Positions 10,746 to 23,860 of a DNA stretch of 59,000 nt are shown piece after piece. Position numbers and translations under genes: made by a program. Within the stretch, counting starts at the first letter, position 1. Every line of letters starts with the position of its first letter. The notes below the pieces were generated by a model. It had not been told where the DNA came from, did no database searches, and was given only the letters and a program-made list of their open reading frames with translations. Source of the stretch: Cristatella mucedo (Eukaryota > Bryozoa > Phylactolaemata > Cristatellidae); the NCBI GenBank assembly GCA_009760855.2, contig WPIO01000001.1:17431001-17490000 (forward strand), in the 5' to 3' direction.

Positions 10746-13329
10746 AACGGAACAGCTTCAGGAAAATGAAACCCCCAGGTAATAAGCACGGATCATTAGT
10801 TCCGCATACAGCAGCTCCCTGCTGCCAGATCGGAGTATGGCGGGGGGGGGCACAGCAGCACCACAGTACTCCTAGGAGCCGGCTGACAACCACCCGTCAC
10901 TGGACACATACAGATTGAGGAAAGCTGGCTGGCACAACCGCCCCTTCCTCAGCCCAACGAACAGGTCAACTGGATGTGCCACTCTAGCTTTTCTACGATT
11001 GTCTACCCCTGGCAAGGACAAGGGATGGTGCCTCCTTGTTTATATTTCGGCCATGCCTAGGTTAGACACCACAGAGTGCTGACTGCCTCTGCAGCTTATT
11101 CACCTTCGGAAAAAAGAAAAATTTTTACTAATGAGATTCTACAGTGGCAAGCAATTCACTTATAAATTCATATCTGTGTATCTATGCCGGGTTTTGGATT
11201 GCAACAATACTGGACTAGGCATTCGCGTGGGCAGCTGGTGCACAACTTATACGATGCTTAGGGGTCCCATCAACAGATCGCAGTGAGAACTAAGTGATGC
11301 CATCGATGCTGGTAAGACTTGTCAGCTTAAAAAGAGAAACACTCGAGGATGAAGTCTTAAGCACATCAGGTTGCACCCTTTCCTCAAGGGGCAAACAATA
11401 CCAATTACTGCCGCTGACACGCTAAACCTATTTAAAGAGCTACAAACCATATGGCTCGAGAAAAATGGTTTTTCGACATTCAGTCATATGGCAGTCAGCC
11501 TCGGGTTGCTATGTATTTAAAACCACCTACGACTATTCGTTAATGACACAGTCTCATGAAGCAATTGCACTCATAGCAAGGCAAGAATATCTTCAGACGA
11601 ACCCCGATTGCACAGCAGTAAACGATGTAAATCCTTTGAATAGGGCGGAGTTCTCAAATACACTAGTCAAACTGGTTATGAAATCAGGTGGTGCAAACTC
11701 GGCTTTATCATAAAAATGTGCTGCAATGGCTTCAGCTCACAGTGGAATACATTGAAAAATATATGCAAAGTCTGGCCAAGCTCACAAAAAGCAGCCACTT
11801 AAAAATCATATCTATCGCCAGAATGCAAGGCCAGGAAAATCTATTGTATTGTCTTGATGTTTCATTAATGAAAGTACCGTTTTTTTTGGCAAATTCTTTT
11901 AACTAAACAGATCCACTGTCTCTTCAGCAGGTTGTTGTCAGAGCCTAGTCATTCTGCATCTGAATGCATTTCGCAATGACCCAGTATAATGCCCGAGAAG
12001 CAGTTATACAGAGCTGTCCATTTACAACCAGAACCCAGGCAGAAATTCACCTCTTGACCTCTGTTTGTAATGTAATTTCATGTTTCTAATTCATCCTGAG
12101 ATTACCGGAACTCATTGAAGCCACAATGTAGTGTGATCCTGACAAGAATTTCCGGCTATTACAGCCTGCCAGCATTCAGGCTTGCCACCGAAATCAGCAT
12201 TTCCGATCCGTGTGGGCAGCTTGGTCGACTCACTAGCTGAATTTATAAGCCGAGGCCCACTGCTATTGGCCCTGCTTCTGAACTACCTCAGACAAACAGG
12301 GTAGCATTCCTGTCCAGTGGGGTTACCGAAACCTGGTTTTATCTGTCGTGTGATGCTCGGATCTCATATTTTGCCGGCCCTAGCCTATGGCAAGTCCGCG
12401 GCAGCCATACCTGGTGCCCCAGCAAAGCCAAGATCTAAACCACTCGATCCCCCTCGTGCTCCGGAGTGGAAAGTGCAGGCAACAAGGGGTTATCTGCCAT
12501 TGCCTTCTTCCATGAACTGGCCCATGATCCGAAGCCATAGCCGAGTAATGAATCAATACGTAGTCAAAAGGAATACCCTTTACAATTCTGGCATTTGCTA
12601 GTCTGCTCGAGGAGACAATGGCAGCGATAAGGTCACAGCAGATTCGTCTAGAAAGCCTGGGCATACAAGAAACCGCGGGGGTCATAAAAAATAACGATCG
12701 TCTGTCTGACAGGCATTTAAAATTACGCAATGATCATAAACACATGAATAGCGTGCATGCTGTTACGATCGGTATTTGGTAGGGGTCGTTTCAGCAGCAG
12801 AGCAGCTCAAGTTTATCTTTCAAGTTTAGAGCAAGGCAGCAGAGTTCGTGCGCTGCTGCACGTCTTTGCATCACCCCTTTACCAATCGAACAGCTGCTCG
12901 ACAGGCTTGCATATCTATCGTGCAAGGAATGCTTGTACTCGGGGCCGTCGAGTTCTGCGCAAAGCAAAAGGAAGGCTTCGACAACCAGCCTGTTTCATTC
13001 CTCCGGTCAACCTAACAGTATGGAGATCACCTAACAATGAATATGGCAATCACCTACCAGTATGACACTCCGTCGAGGGAGGTGCAACTGCTAGCTACTT
13101 GAACAGTCTCATAAATAACAAACCATCACAAAACATACCGGATTACGATATAATGGCTTCTCCACACTGCTTGGGCAGAGCCCGGTCGCCGAAATTGGCA
13201 GAGCAGCAGCAATCACCGCTCTCTGGTCAGCCAGCAATCCGACCGAGGCCGCTCATTATATGAGGGCAGAAGCACCGTGGCTAAGGCATTGGTTGCTCCA
13301 ACTCAGTTAACCGCTCGACTCATCAGCAT
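10746..13329. other. Intergenic, no recognisable feature
   Basis: Short frames occur on both strands (for example near 11465-11906 and 12317-12730), but none shows a known domain, splice pattern or repeat signature. AT content is moderate. I see nothing I can support as a gene. Confidence 0.4.
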
Positions 13330-13645
13330 TTATTTATCACGGCATTTAGTGGGTCCATGTAATCGTCCTTTGCGCGCTCATGCCTGCTCACACCGTACAT
13401 TACATGTGCCACTAACTATCTCTGCATGCTAACCTCGTGCATTTCACTTCTAACCATGTTGTGCTTATTATCAAGTGTGTTATTAATATTGTTATTATTG
13501 AGCATGCTACCACTAACCATTAGATCAAGCTTCCATTGCAGCAAATGTAAACTGCCTAGAAAGAGATTGAGTTCTCTGAGGTCGCTTTATCAAATGTATT
13601 ATTATTGTTATTATCATCATCATCATCATTATCATTATTATCTAG
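13330..13645 (+). mobile_element. LINE family A 3' end
   Basis: 3' UTR (AGTGGGTCCATGTAATCGTCC...GCATGCTACCACTAACC), then the terminal hairpin segment CTAGAAAGAGATTGAGTTCTC, then an ATT/ATC-rich tail. No coding part remains. Confidence 0.85.
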
Positions 13646-13649
13646 CAGT

Positions 13650-16600
13650 CCGAACACGGCCGACAGAGCAGGTTTCTCCTCGAAGGTCCTCCGAGGTCGC
13701 AAGTCGTTACCGGGTTAGGGCTGAGCCGCTGAGAGCAGCCGTCGTGCATTGCTCAGGCGCATCAGCTTGGAGGAGGACGGTCATGCAAGAATCATGGCTG
13801 CCGGCGGATTCTCTGAGCAAGCGGCTTGCCAGCGCTGATACGCGCTGCGCCGGCTCTCGGCGGCGTGCTGCCGCGGGAGACCTACCTACCGTCGCGTGAT
13901 GCAGGCGCCGCCGGTTATCGAGCAGGCAGCATGCTTCGTCGTCTGCAGCGGGTCATCGTCGGGGGGGGGCAGCGGCCGATCGCGACAAAGCGAGCTGGCA
14001 CGCACGTGCCGCGCCGGCTTCTTTTGAGGTGGCAAGACAGCGAGCACGCAAGCCGACGATGGCTGGCGAGCGATGACTACGTTGCGCACGGGGATGCCAA
14101 GTCAATACGTGACAGCTGCACCAACGACAGGTTGGAAAAGCAGCATTTTTTCAGCAGCAGCAGCAGCAGCTGCCCCGAGCAGCCAGAGCGATGGGCCGTC
14201 CTCGAGGGACTGGCCCTGGCAGCCGGCGTTCGGCTCGAGACGTTCGATCGTGGCAGTGTCTGCTCGCTCGCACGTGCACCTGCGCAGGAAACGATGACGA
14301 GGAGGACACGAGTCCTGTGCAGAAGCTTCCACAACAAAAAGGCCTCGGAGGCGAAGCACGCCGAGGCGAGCTGCCATCGCATCGGGGCAAAACGTCAAGA
14401 AGCATCACGACGATTGCTGCGCAGCAAGGCCAGCCAGCTGCAAGCTAGCGCCGAGGCTGCAGTAGCTGGCAAGCATGCACAGGGAGAGGGGAGTGTGCGG
14501 GAAGGTTAAAGCGAGGCTCGAGCTGGCTGCAGAGCACGGCCAACCGAGTGCAGGGAGGTAGGCCGGGCAGCATGCAAGCCGGTGAGGTGGGCGGCCACTA
14601 TCGAGACACGTATCGAGGAAGCTCGTGAGCAGCCGTGCACACCCCGCCCCGCCCCCGACCTACTAGAGCCGACGCCGCCGGCGGTCTCGGCTCCCCTGCG
14701 GCTCAGCTGCTTGCAGCCGACGACTCGACAGCTTCGCCGACGGTCGGGGCCGGGGTCGGTAGTCCACCGAGGGCTCGGCCCGAGTCGACGAGTAGACTAG
14801 ACTTTCGCGATCAAGGAAAGCGGCGCGAGTGCCGGATGACGACAAAAAACATACGCACAGCGAAGCGAGCCAGCTCTCGATCCAGCGTCGCTCGTAGGAC
14901 CGGGGTTAAGCTAGCGGTCTCAGACGGAAGGTCAACTGGAAGAAAAACGCCGAGCAACGATACCGTCTGCGACCGCCGCGCGACCTCCCTACACGAAGCA
15001 AGGCCTTTCCACTTGAAATGGGGCTCACGAGCGCTCAGCGCCCAGCGACGCCTTTCGGCGCGCTGCGCGCAAGTTAGAAGAGCCCGGCGGGTTCTTTGTT
15101 CAGTCGGAGACGTCGAACTAATGATCCGACTTCGCGACGCTGCAGCGCCCAGCGGGCGGCTGATAGCGACGGCAGCCGACCGCAGCGGAGATGCTCAGAT
15201 GCGGGCGAGACTATCGAAGTAGCGTATTTCGTGAGGATCAAGAGCTAGGGGCGCGGCGGCACAGCAGGCTAAGGGGCGCGCCGTCGGCGGCGAGGTGTCT
15301 GAAGCCGACCGGAGACGGTACGGAGGCGACGACCCCGGCGAATAATAGCTCGATTAAGCGCTTCAGAAGCGGAGCGAGGCATCCCCGTAAGAGCGGCGAG
15401 CGCGCATGAGGCATACCTCGCGGGGCGCACGAAAACGGACACACCACGAAAATGGAAAGGACGAGAGGCCCTTACGACCACGGCGGTGCCACTTGTCAGG
15501 AAGTCGCGCTTCCCACAATGCACCAACGGACATGCGCCCTCTTGCGAGGCGCTTCGGCCGGTGTTTCGAAAAGCGACGGTGCTCGGCCGCGCGGTGCTGT
15601 CTTGACAGCGGGCCTCTGTCGCTCGCGATATAGCGCCGCGTTACGGTAAGTGCGAGCGGGTGCGCTTGCGCGATATCGCGGGACTGACGTGTGCATGGTT
15701 ACCGGCGGTTGCGTTTGCGGTTGACTTGCTCAGCGGTAAAAACGGCACGCTGTTCTGCTAGCTGCAGCCCCGAGACGCGGCGGAACCTCTCCCTCGCGGT
15801 TGCGGCGTCGTAGCTTGGGTAAAGATACGGTGGGTCGAGGGGCATGCGTGGCATTCAGCGCTCGCTGCTGCCTGTTGCGCGTTACCTCGACGTGCATTCG
15901 GAGCCGTTTTCTCGACTTATCGCCGCCGTTCGCCTCTTCATCGGTCAGTAGACTGTGGCTGTGTGCGACTGACCAATTCGGCTGCAAGCTAAGACCGGTG
16001 AATCATTGCTGCAGAGTTTCACGCCACTCGGCTGGCTCGTACGTGCTCTCCCTGACGATTATAGCCGCTAGTCGTGAACCCTAAAAGGGTACCGCGGCGA
16101 ACGCTCGACCGCCAGATTATCCCCCCCCCCGTGCCGCGGTGGACGCTCGGCCGCCAGCGTAGCCGTGCTCGCCTCTTGCCGCTCGCGCTCGGCGACGCAA
16201 CGTTCAGCCGTCGCGCCCTTGCTGCTGCGATTGCTGGCCACTGCAGCCGCTGCTAAACCCTGTGCCGAGGTTCGGGCTTGAAGAGTTGCCCGTCCGAGAT
16301 TACTTCAGCTCTAGTGAATTAATGATGCTACCCGGCTGGTCGCGGCGTTCGGTGCTTTTGTGCGCCGACGGCCTGCTTTTGTGTGTAGCCGTGCGTGCGT
16401 TGGGACGCGATACTATCGGCAGCCTCTTGCCCGGGAGCTGTCGTCGTCGAGGGCAGGTATCGTAGCCAGCCAGCCGCCAGCACGCCAACGTTTCAGAGAC
16501 TGCAGCTGCACTAGCCTGCTGCACGCAGGGCGATCGTAGCGACACAGCTTGATTATTGCAATGCCGGTGACGTAAAGAGCCGCCGGCACTGTGCGTGGCC
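13650..16600. promoter_or_regulatory. CpG-dense segment, possible promoter or non-coding first exon
   Basis: About 3 kb with far more CpG than the flanks and many overlapping open frames on both strands, as expected by chance in GC-rich DNA. No frame gives a recognisable protein. A strong plus-strand donor, CGTTACG|GTAAGTGCG, falls at 15645/15646 and could end a non-coding first exon. A candidate downstream gene is the deubiquitinase, whose first coding exon starts at an acceptor 8 kb away. This is inference. Confidence 0.35.
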
Positions 16601-16984
16601 GCTCGGGCATTCCCTTTTGGCCACTGTGTGCTTTCGTAGCCAACCTAGAACTCCATCTGGACAAAGCAAGGCGAGAATCTCACTCGGTCTCATTCGCCCA
16701 TGCCTTGCCCGACCCCAGACCGAAAGCAGGCCGATCCCCAATCAATCAGCAGGTCAAGCCTACTGTGGCTGCGAAATCAGCCGACTTATTCCTGGCCGGG
16801 AGTGGCAATAGCTGGCTTTCGGGATGCGACTGTCACGCGTCTTGCTTACTTGAAGTCTTGCTGTTGTAGCGTTTCAGTCTCTCTTTATTGCAACTCGGAG
16901 TGCTGGAATTGCATTATAAGAGAAAGATCTTTGTCAAGTGGAAGTCTAGAAAATGAAATCAGAAGCCTCTACCCACAGCCTCTA

Positions 16985-17285
16985 CCTCTACCACATTTAA
17001 AAGAAACTTAAAAACATACCTATTTAGGACAGCATTTAGTGGGTCCTTGTGATTCGTCCTCGATGTGCTTATGCGTGCTGACACTGTTCATGCTGCCACT
17101 AACCACATTTGCATGCTGACCCAGTGCATGTAACCCCTAACCATGTTATTCATTTTGTTTGTTTTTCAAGCATGATTTTACTTACTATTCTATTGCGTAT
17201 CACTTTGCAGCAAATGTAAAGCGCCTAGAAAGAGATTAAGTTCTCTGAGGGCGCTTTATCAAGTGCAATATTATTATTATTATTA
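16985..17285 (+). mobile_element. LINE family A 3' end
   Basis: Begins in the last codons of the reverse transcriptase (CATTTAAAAGAAACTTAAAAAC) and continues through the 3' UTR to an intact terminal hairpin, AAAGCGCC (17218-17225) pairing with GGCGCTTT (17250-17257), then (ATT)n. Confidence 0.88.
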
Positions 17286-19784
17286 CCCTGTGTCGAGTGC
17301 CCAACAGCAGTCACGGCTTGGGGTGGGGGTCGCCTTTGGTCTCAAGCACTGCGTTAGATGGCGGAGGCAATTTGAGTCTGCCAGCAGCCTCCAGGAAGTG
17401 TTTTTAGTGCGGTTGCTTTGAGTGAGAAGTTTGCTTTGAGCGAGAAGGATTTGTTTTGCAGGGTGATTTTTGTGATCTGCCTGCTGCTTTCACATCAGAT
17501 CTTCCAATTTGATCACTTGCAATTGTTACACAGCACGACATGTGCAGCACAACAGTCACCTGTCACGCTGCTGCTCGTAGTCAACCATGAAGCTTGGTTG
17601 ATCCGTGTGCTGCTGGGGGTCTTGCTTCGAGAATGCAGAAAGGTGCTATGGCGATAGCTGCAGAATTTGAAGTACAACCAACCGAGCATCACTATGGCCA
17701 TCTCCTCCCCCTTTCACAGTCTGAAAGTGATGTAGCTGCACCGGCTAGAGGCAGCAGCTGGCACCTAAGGCAGCATCTGGCACATAAGGCAGCAGCTGGC
17801 ACCTAAAGCAGCAGCTGGCACCTATGCCAGCTTTACGGTTGGTGACTGGGTGATGGGGGAAGTGCAGCTGCCATGGCCCTTCAGGTGGCTGGGCAGTTCT
17901 GGTGCCGCTGCCGACTTTACGGTGAGTCTTGCATCCTACCAGGTTCCTACCTACTTGAGTCTTCGGTATATGCAATTCTGGGGCATTTCGAGACTTAAGG
18001 AAGACTCAATTTCTTGGCCAAGACTCGGGCAGACTTAACAAGTGACCAATCGTAGGTGCCATCAAGGGCACGCCCCTTCTTCACTGCTTTGAAAAGCATG
18101 GGGAACAACTCGGCCGGCAAAATCATCGAAACGTTCCTCGAGTTCCTGTTTATGGGATTCTACGAGCTAGCTAGTCACACAAGAATCATATAGTGATGTG
18201 GCAGCGATAAAGGCAATTGTGGAAGGTTAACATTCACTGGGAGGTGCATCGACGAGGTACATTTTCGACCTCGCAAACAAAAGCATTACAAACAATGTTT
18301 CCATGATCACTCAATGTGCTGAGCAAGTAGGATGCAAGACTTGGAGGTAAACTGACCGTGTTAACTTTCTACAAAAAAAGGAAGACCAAAGTAGGACATA
18401 AGTAGGACATAAGTAGGTAGGAAGTAAGACTTACCACTGAAAGCCAGAGCTCAACCTGACCGGCCCAGTGGACCATCTTACAACTGGCTCGTGGGTCGTT
18501 CAAAGTGCAAAGGCTGCAGGCAGCCCCTAGGGGGGGGGGGCCACACTGTGGCATTGATGCAGTACGACGTCGGCTCTCACTCTATCCTAGTGAGCTGTCT
18601 ACATGCAGCATCTCTCCCCAATAGTGCTGCTTCTAAAATGCCGCTTCTGCTGCTTGCAGTGGCCCTACATTCAGTATCGGCCACTTTAGGCCCTTCTAGA
18701 AGATAGTTAAGGTTTAAAAAAGCAGTAGCTACCTGTTGTAAAGATGGCTGCAGTTGTCGGGCAAGCCGTGCCGAGCCCTGGGTGAGGGGCCTCTAGTTAG
18801 TTTTCGTTGGCTCAGCACAGAGTGCATACAAAGGTGTGCCATTCTTCGGTAATGCTGCCCCAGAATGGTGCTCTCTAGTCGGAGCAATCCCAATCTTCAT
18901 CAGCCGGCGCTATTGAACGGGTCTACTGAACGTAATCTCCTCAATATAGCGGTTGGTTCCACCCTTTGCTTGCTCTGCTGGGGGCTTGTAGAGTGAGCGA
19001 TTAGTTCGTTGTCACAGCTCGATCTGACTCGGCCGGCAGATATTTGGCAGGATCGCCAGGCAAGGCAGGCACGAAGCCTGAACGTGGTGATGCTGAGGTA
19101 TTTGGGCACATTGTGCTCACCTGATAGGCAAGCGCTGGTGGGCTGAAGGAGTGCCTTTCCGATCAGTGTAGAATGGAATAGCCCTTGAGTGCTTGCTGAG
19201 CCTATGTAGCACTAGGAAGCCCCTTAGCAGCAAGCCCTTCTCGTCTATTGAGCCTCACAGAGCCCTACCAATAAGCGTAGCTTTGCAAGTCAGCTGATAT
19301 ATGTAGAAGAATTCACTGCAGCCTGGCTCAGACAGCCGTGACAGGGTGAGCCGGCTCTAGCAGCCGTGCACTCATCTACGTGTCAGCCATGGTTTCTCAT
19401 GCCAGCCCTGCTGCAGCCAATCATCCGTCATAAAAAAGACACGGCTGTTGGCTGCTGCTTCATTTGTACGCCTGCTTGTGTGACCGTTATATACCTGCTG
19501 ACGCATCCCTTGCTTACTTTCCTGAATGCAGGCATCTGTGCAAAGCGTGGCCTAGCGAAAATTGGTTTATTGCATCTTAGCCGACTGAGTTTTAGTGTCA
19601 TAACTTGTGCAAGGTCACGATCCGACCCGGTCGCATTATCGTGGACTTATGGCTCAAGTCTGGTGTCTGACAGAACTAGCTCATGGTTCAATGCAGCATT
19701 TCCACTTATATCCCAAGTTCATCAGTTGCATTGTTTTGGCTTGCCTAGTGACAGTATGCCTTACCTCCTGCTCTGACTGAACGT
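17286..19784. other. Intergenic, no supported gene
   Basis: It contains a four-copy 19-bp tandem repeat (entered separately). An open frame at 19366-19776 on the plus strand has no domain I recognise and ends in a stop just before a LINE tail; it may be a degraded repeat. Confidence 0.35.
17750..17825. repeat. 19-bp tandem repeat, four copies
   Basis: Four head-to-tail copies of GGCAGCAGCTGGCACCTAA with one to two substitutions per copy. Confidence 0.95.
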
Positions 19785-19930
19785 TCAACGCCTGTAACCA
19801 TGTTATGCCCATTGTCATTGAGCATACTACCATTAACTATTCGATCATGCTTCCTTTTTAGCAGATGTTAAGTGCCTAGAAAGAGATTAAGTTCTCTGAA
19901 GGCACTATACAAATCTATATTATTGTTATC
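19785..19930 (+). mobile_element. LINE family A 3' end
   Basis: 3' UTR remnant and terminal hairpin AGTGCC...GGCACT, where both arms differ from the AGCGCC...GGCGCT form yet still pair. Confidence 0.85.
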
Positions 19931-20274
19931 ACTAACACGGTTTAGACTGATACCATAGTCGTGGCGATTAGTGTTAAATAGCTGACCAGGACAAAGTTGG
20001 TCTTCAGCTAACGTTATTATTAGTGCAAATGGCATTTGAAAGAAGCACTACCAAGCCGTTGCTCCTAATAAGCTTCGACACCGTGCTAGAGTACAGCATC
20101 CGTGCTTCAACCTGAGCTGTGAGTGGTCTATTTTTTGTGTGGCTTTATGTTTAGGTTCATGAGGGCATTGGTGTTAGGTGCTGCAAACCGTGGGGTGTCA
20201 TAAGGGCTGGTAGCCCACAATAGTTTCGCAGTGCACAACAAGCGTTAGAAGGATAGGGGGCACTGGAACTAAAC

Positions 20275-20510
20275 CGATTGCATGGGACTCCCTGACTTGA
20301 TGACTTTTAAAAGAAGCTAAAATCGCCTGTCCTTCACAGCTTTTGCATAGTTCGTTCTAATCGCCTTTTGTGCGATTTTACTGGCTGAAATTGTAAGTGT
20401 TACCACTAACCAACTGATATGCTTCCTTTCCTTTGCTCAAGTTAAGTGCCTAGAAAGAGATTTCGTACTGTTAAGGCGCTATACACATTTTATTATTATT
20501 ATCAATGTTA
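20275..20510 (+). mobile_element. LINE family A 3' end, degraded
   Basis: The end of the coding part (CTGACTTGATGACTTTTAAA), a shortened UTR, then AGTGCCTAGAAAGAGATTT...AAGGCGCTATAC and (ATT)n. Confidence 0.75.
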
Positions 20511-21214
20511 TTATGATTAGTTGCTGTGCTCCTTACCCTACAGGAATACTTCTTTAAGGCTGGGCACTTAAGACTGCACTGGCCATTAGCTGCCGAGAAG
20601 CCAGTCGTGTTCCCAGTCGATTTGGTGCATTTTCTTTTCTGAGAAATACCCGTCAATTCGGCTAGGAACGCACCGAGTTGTATAGACAGACACCTGTGGG
20701 TGTCGAGAGACAAGCTGTGTGTCCTTTTAATTGGCAGCATTTGGGCCAGAAAGGGTTGCATGACTCATGCCAGAAAGGGTCCTTAACTTCTCAGCAATTG
20801 CCATTGTGTTGTGATGGTGTGGCTCTTGGCAGACATGTGACCGTTGGGCTTACATGGCTGTAGGTGCATGACTTTTTTTTACCCTGACCCGGCGTGATTA
20901 ATGAAGCCGTTGAAAATATGTTCTTGGCTCACTTACTAATCGATTCGTAGAGCACCATTCTTTTCTCGGTGCCGAGCAATCACTGGAGCTTGGTTGATTG
21001 CCGAATGGATGAATGATTGCTGAGAATTGCTGTATTGAATACCCCGATTCCCGGAAGCTTGGTTTGTCTTGAGTTCCTATCTGTTCGTTGATACTTAGGC
21101 AGTCCGATTGCAGTCAAAACTTTTAAGTATTCTTCTTAATTATTTACGATTAGAGTCGATGGATACCTCCGTTTAGGTGCTATCCCTTCAGCCAATAGAC
21201 TCAGCCTTCGTCTA

Positions 21215-21840
21215 AGAGCACTGAAAATATTCGCCAGACTAAATTTTATATTTCTCGTGAGCTTCGAAGTTGCCACATCACACCACTTTTATCTGACCAG
21301 CACTGGCTCCCAGTCAATCAACGCATCAACTTCTAGGTTTTGTCACTCACTTTTAGGTCCCTTCATTCTTTGGCTCTAGCCTACCTATCTGGTCTACTCC
21401 CCCACCAGGCTAAGCGTGGTACCATCCAGTTTTCTGACTAGAATCGTTTAGCAATACTTAGTACAAACCTCAAATCCTTTGGAGACCGTGCCTTTAGTTT
21501 GTATGCCCCCAAAGCTGTGAACTCACTCCTGACTTTCGTCACGACATCTCCTGACTTAATCACATTTAAAAGGAAACTTAAAATCCATCTATTTATCACA
21601 GCATTTAGTTGGTCCCTGTGATTTGTCCTTTATGTGCTTATGCATGCTGACACTGGGTGCTAACCATACTTGCATGCTGACCCTGTGCATGTCCCCCTAA
21701 CCATGTTATTCTTGTTGTTTATTGAAGATGCTAACCATTCGATCGTGCTTCCTTTCCTGCAAATGTAAAGTGCCTAGAAAGAGATTTGAGTTATCTGAGG
21801 GGGCTTTAACAAATGTGTAATTATTATTATTATTATTATG
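21215..21840 (+). mobile_element. LINE family A copy with reverse transcriptase remnant
   Basis: Translates, with stops, as the reverse transcriptase C-terminus: SCHITPLLSDQHWLPVNQR, SLALAYLSGLLPHQAKRG, LKSFGDRAFSLYAPKA. The 3' UTR, hairpin segment and (ATT)n tail follow. It is on the same strand as most family A copies in this window. Confidence 0.85.
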
Positions 21841-23760
21841 AGAATTAATTTTGTACTTGCATAAGTGGATATTGACATCGATAGGAGGTTGGACCGGCCC
21901 TATTCTTTGTAACCTCCTGTACTTCCCGTGGCATTAACTCAGTCAACTTTAGGCAAGCATCCGAAGTTATGCAGTCCCGCAGCTGCTTAATCCTACCAAA
22001 AAAAAACTACTCGGGAGACGATGAGCTACCGAGTTCTTGGCCCTAAGTGAATGCTCTCATCGATCCATTAGATGCCTTGAATGGTTGAGATCAGGAGATC
22101 GGCTCAGCCAACTAAGGCCTCAGACACACGAATCTGCAAAGAATTGCTTTGCTGTTTTGCAGCGGTTTGCTCAGAGTCATTCTCGATTTGCTCAACACAG
22201 TCCTCAAGAGCTCTGACACAGGGCAACCCGACATTCTGGACAATGTCTATGAACCCGTTCCTAGCATAGTCTTGTTAATGCGATTAACAGTCTTACTGGC
22301 TGGAAGCCAAAAACATATCCATACAAGCACGCCTCCACTCTAGCATAGATTGTTAGATTGTAAGCAGTCCGGATGGTACTCTTCACATTTCCAAGGCTGA
22401 TGAAAGTCTTCCATTTGCCACGGATCATTAATTTACTTTTGTCTGTCTACAGAACACGGCTCCAGACACCAGCTGTAAAATTGTTGAATGTGCCTATTGC
22501 TGGCTCTGCTCTTGCTAATTAACGGCTGCATTTGCTAGCTCTTCTATAAATGGCAAGCTCCGAAAGATTTCTAGGAACTTGATCAACACTTACAGCTTTG
22601 GGGCTGCCTCTTCCCAAGATTTTGAGTGAGCTGGAAGTGTAGCTTTCCATTGGCCAGTGCAGCTAGCTACCTTCAGTAGGCAGTCGTCCCTATTTGTCGT
22701 TGCTCGTGGTGGGCCTGACATGGTAAGACAGCCATGCTGCCACCCTGAAAGTAATACCAAACTTCTGCACTAACTTCACTTTACTTACCATCTTGTGATA
22801 GGTGAAAATTTTACCTCTTGTTTTCCTGTATAGTGCCTTTGTCTTTCCCATCGCAGGAGAGCACTGTTTCAGCAGTTCTGCGAAAGTGGTTGGGTGGGGA
22901 AGTGCCAAAATAACTCATCTCTTGTGCATAAAAATCTGGAGCCCTTTGGATTGCAGTTAAGATAGTCAGAATGCAAGTGCAAACATATACTCTCCCATTT
23001 TTAAAGGTAAAATGTCGTTTCTGGCTAGCGAGGTGTTATTGTTTCTTGCAGTTATCGACAAGCCGGCCATCGATAGTGAGTCCATTTTTTTGTAAACTAT
23101 TGGATTTATGTACAAGTTGGCGCACACTACCGGAGCACCTCTGGTTGTGAATAGTCGCAGAGTAAACTGTGTACATTGCACCTCCGAAATTCTTGCGCTC
23201 GTGACTGTATCTGGGTTTGTGCATACCACAGTTGCCGTTATGATTCTGCATGTGCGAGGGTGTAATGTCATTTGCCGGAGGATTGAATACATAGCCGTGC
23301 AGTCTGCATGCGTGTGTTGTGCGGAGGAACGTGTGCGTGCGTGCGCTTGCATGTGTAAGAAGAGCAATAAACGAGCAATAACATTACAAAGCCTTCTTTG
23401 CACGGTGTGACAACGTGCAACCTGCACTGCAAGCAGTAAATGGCTTCACTATGAGCGCTTCTCTTCTGCTGTTTTGCATTTAGATCTAGTCTTTAGGCCC
23501 AGGTGTTAGGCTCTTGGAGTTTTCGAGCCAGGTCGCGAATTAGAGCCCTGCCGCTGGCAAACCTATATTGCCCGCCGAAAGCGGGCGATTGCCGTAAAGG
23601 CTCCTTTGCTGCGCTATATTTGCACGAGGCCGTTAAATAAGCTAAACTTTTACTTTCCCTGTCCCTATATCCAAAGGTGGATGCACTAAGCCGACATGGC
23701 TCTTTCACGGCAATCAGATTGAACGATGCTTGCCTACCAGGACTGGTCATTGCCTGGTTA
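21841..23760. other. Intergenic, upstream of the deubiquitinase gene
   Basis: Short frames at 22081-22343, 22690-22908 and 22966-23427 show no recognisable domain. I see no RNA gene. The GC content rises after 23.7 kb towards the deubiquitinase start. Confidence 0.35.
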
Positions 23761-23860
23761 ATCGCGCGCGTCCGTCGTGCAGCTTTTTGGCCGTGCCACC
23801 ACCGCTGGCAGAGGCGCGGCGGCCCTAGCTTCGTCGCCGCCCAGTCGTCGTCGAGCGTTC

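Noticed and set aside
13826-14509. 227-codon open frame on the plus strand in the CpG-dense block
   Set aside because: Arg/Ala/Ser-rich with no recognisable motif and similar-length frames on both strands: the expected result of GC-rich non-coding DNA.
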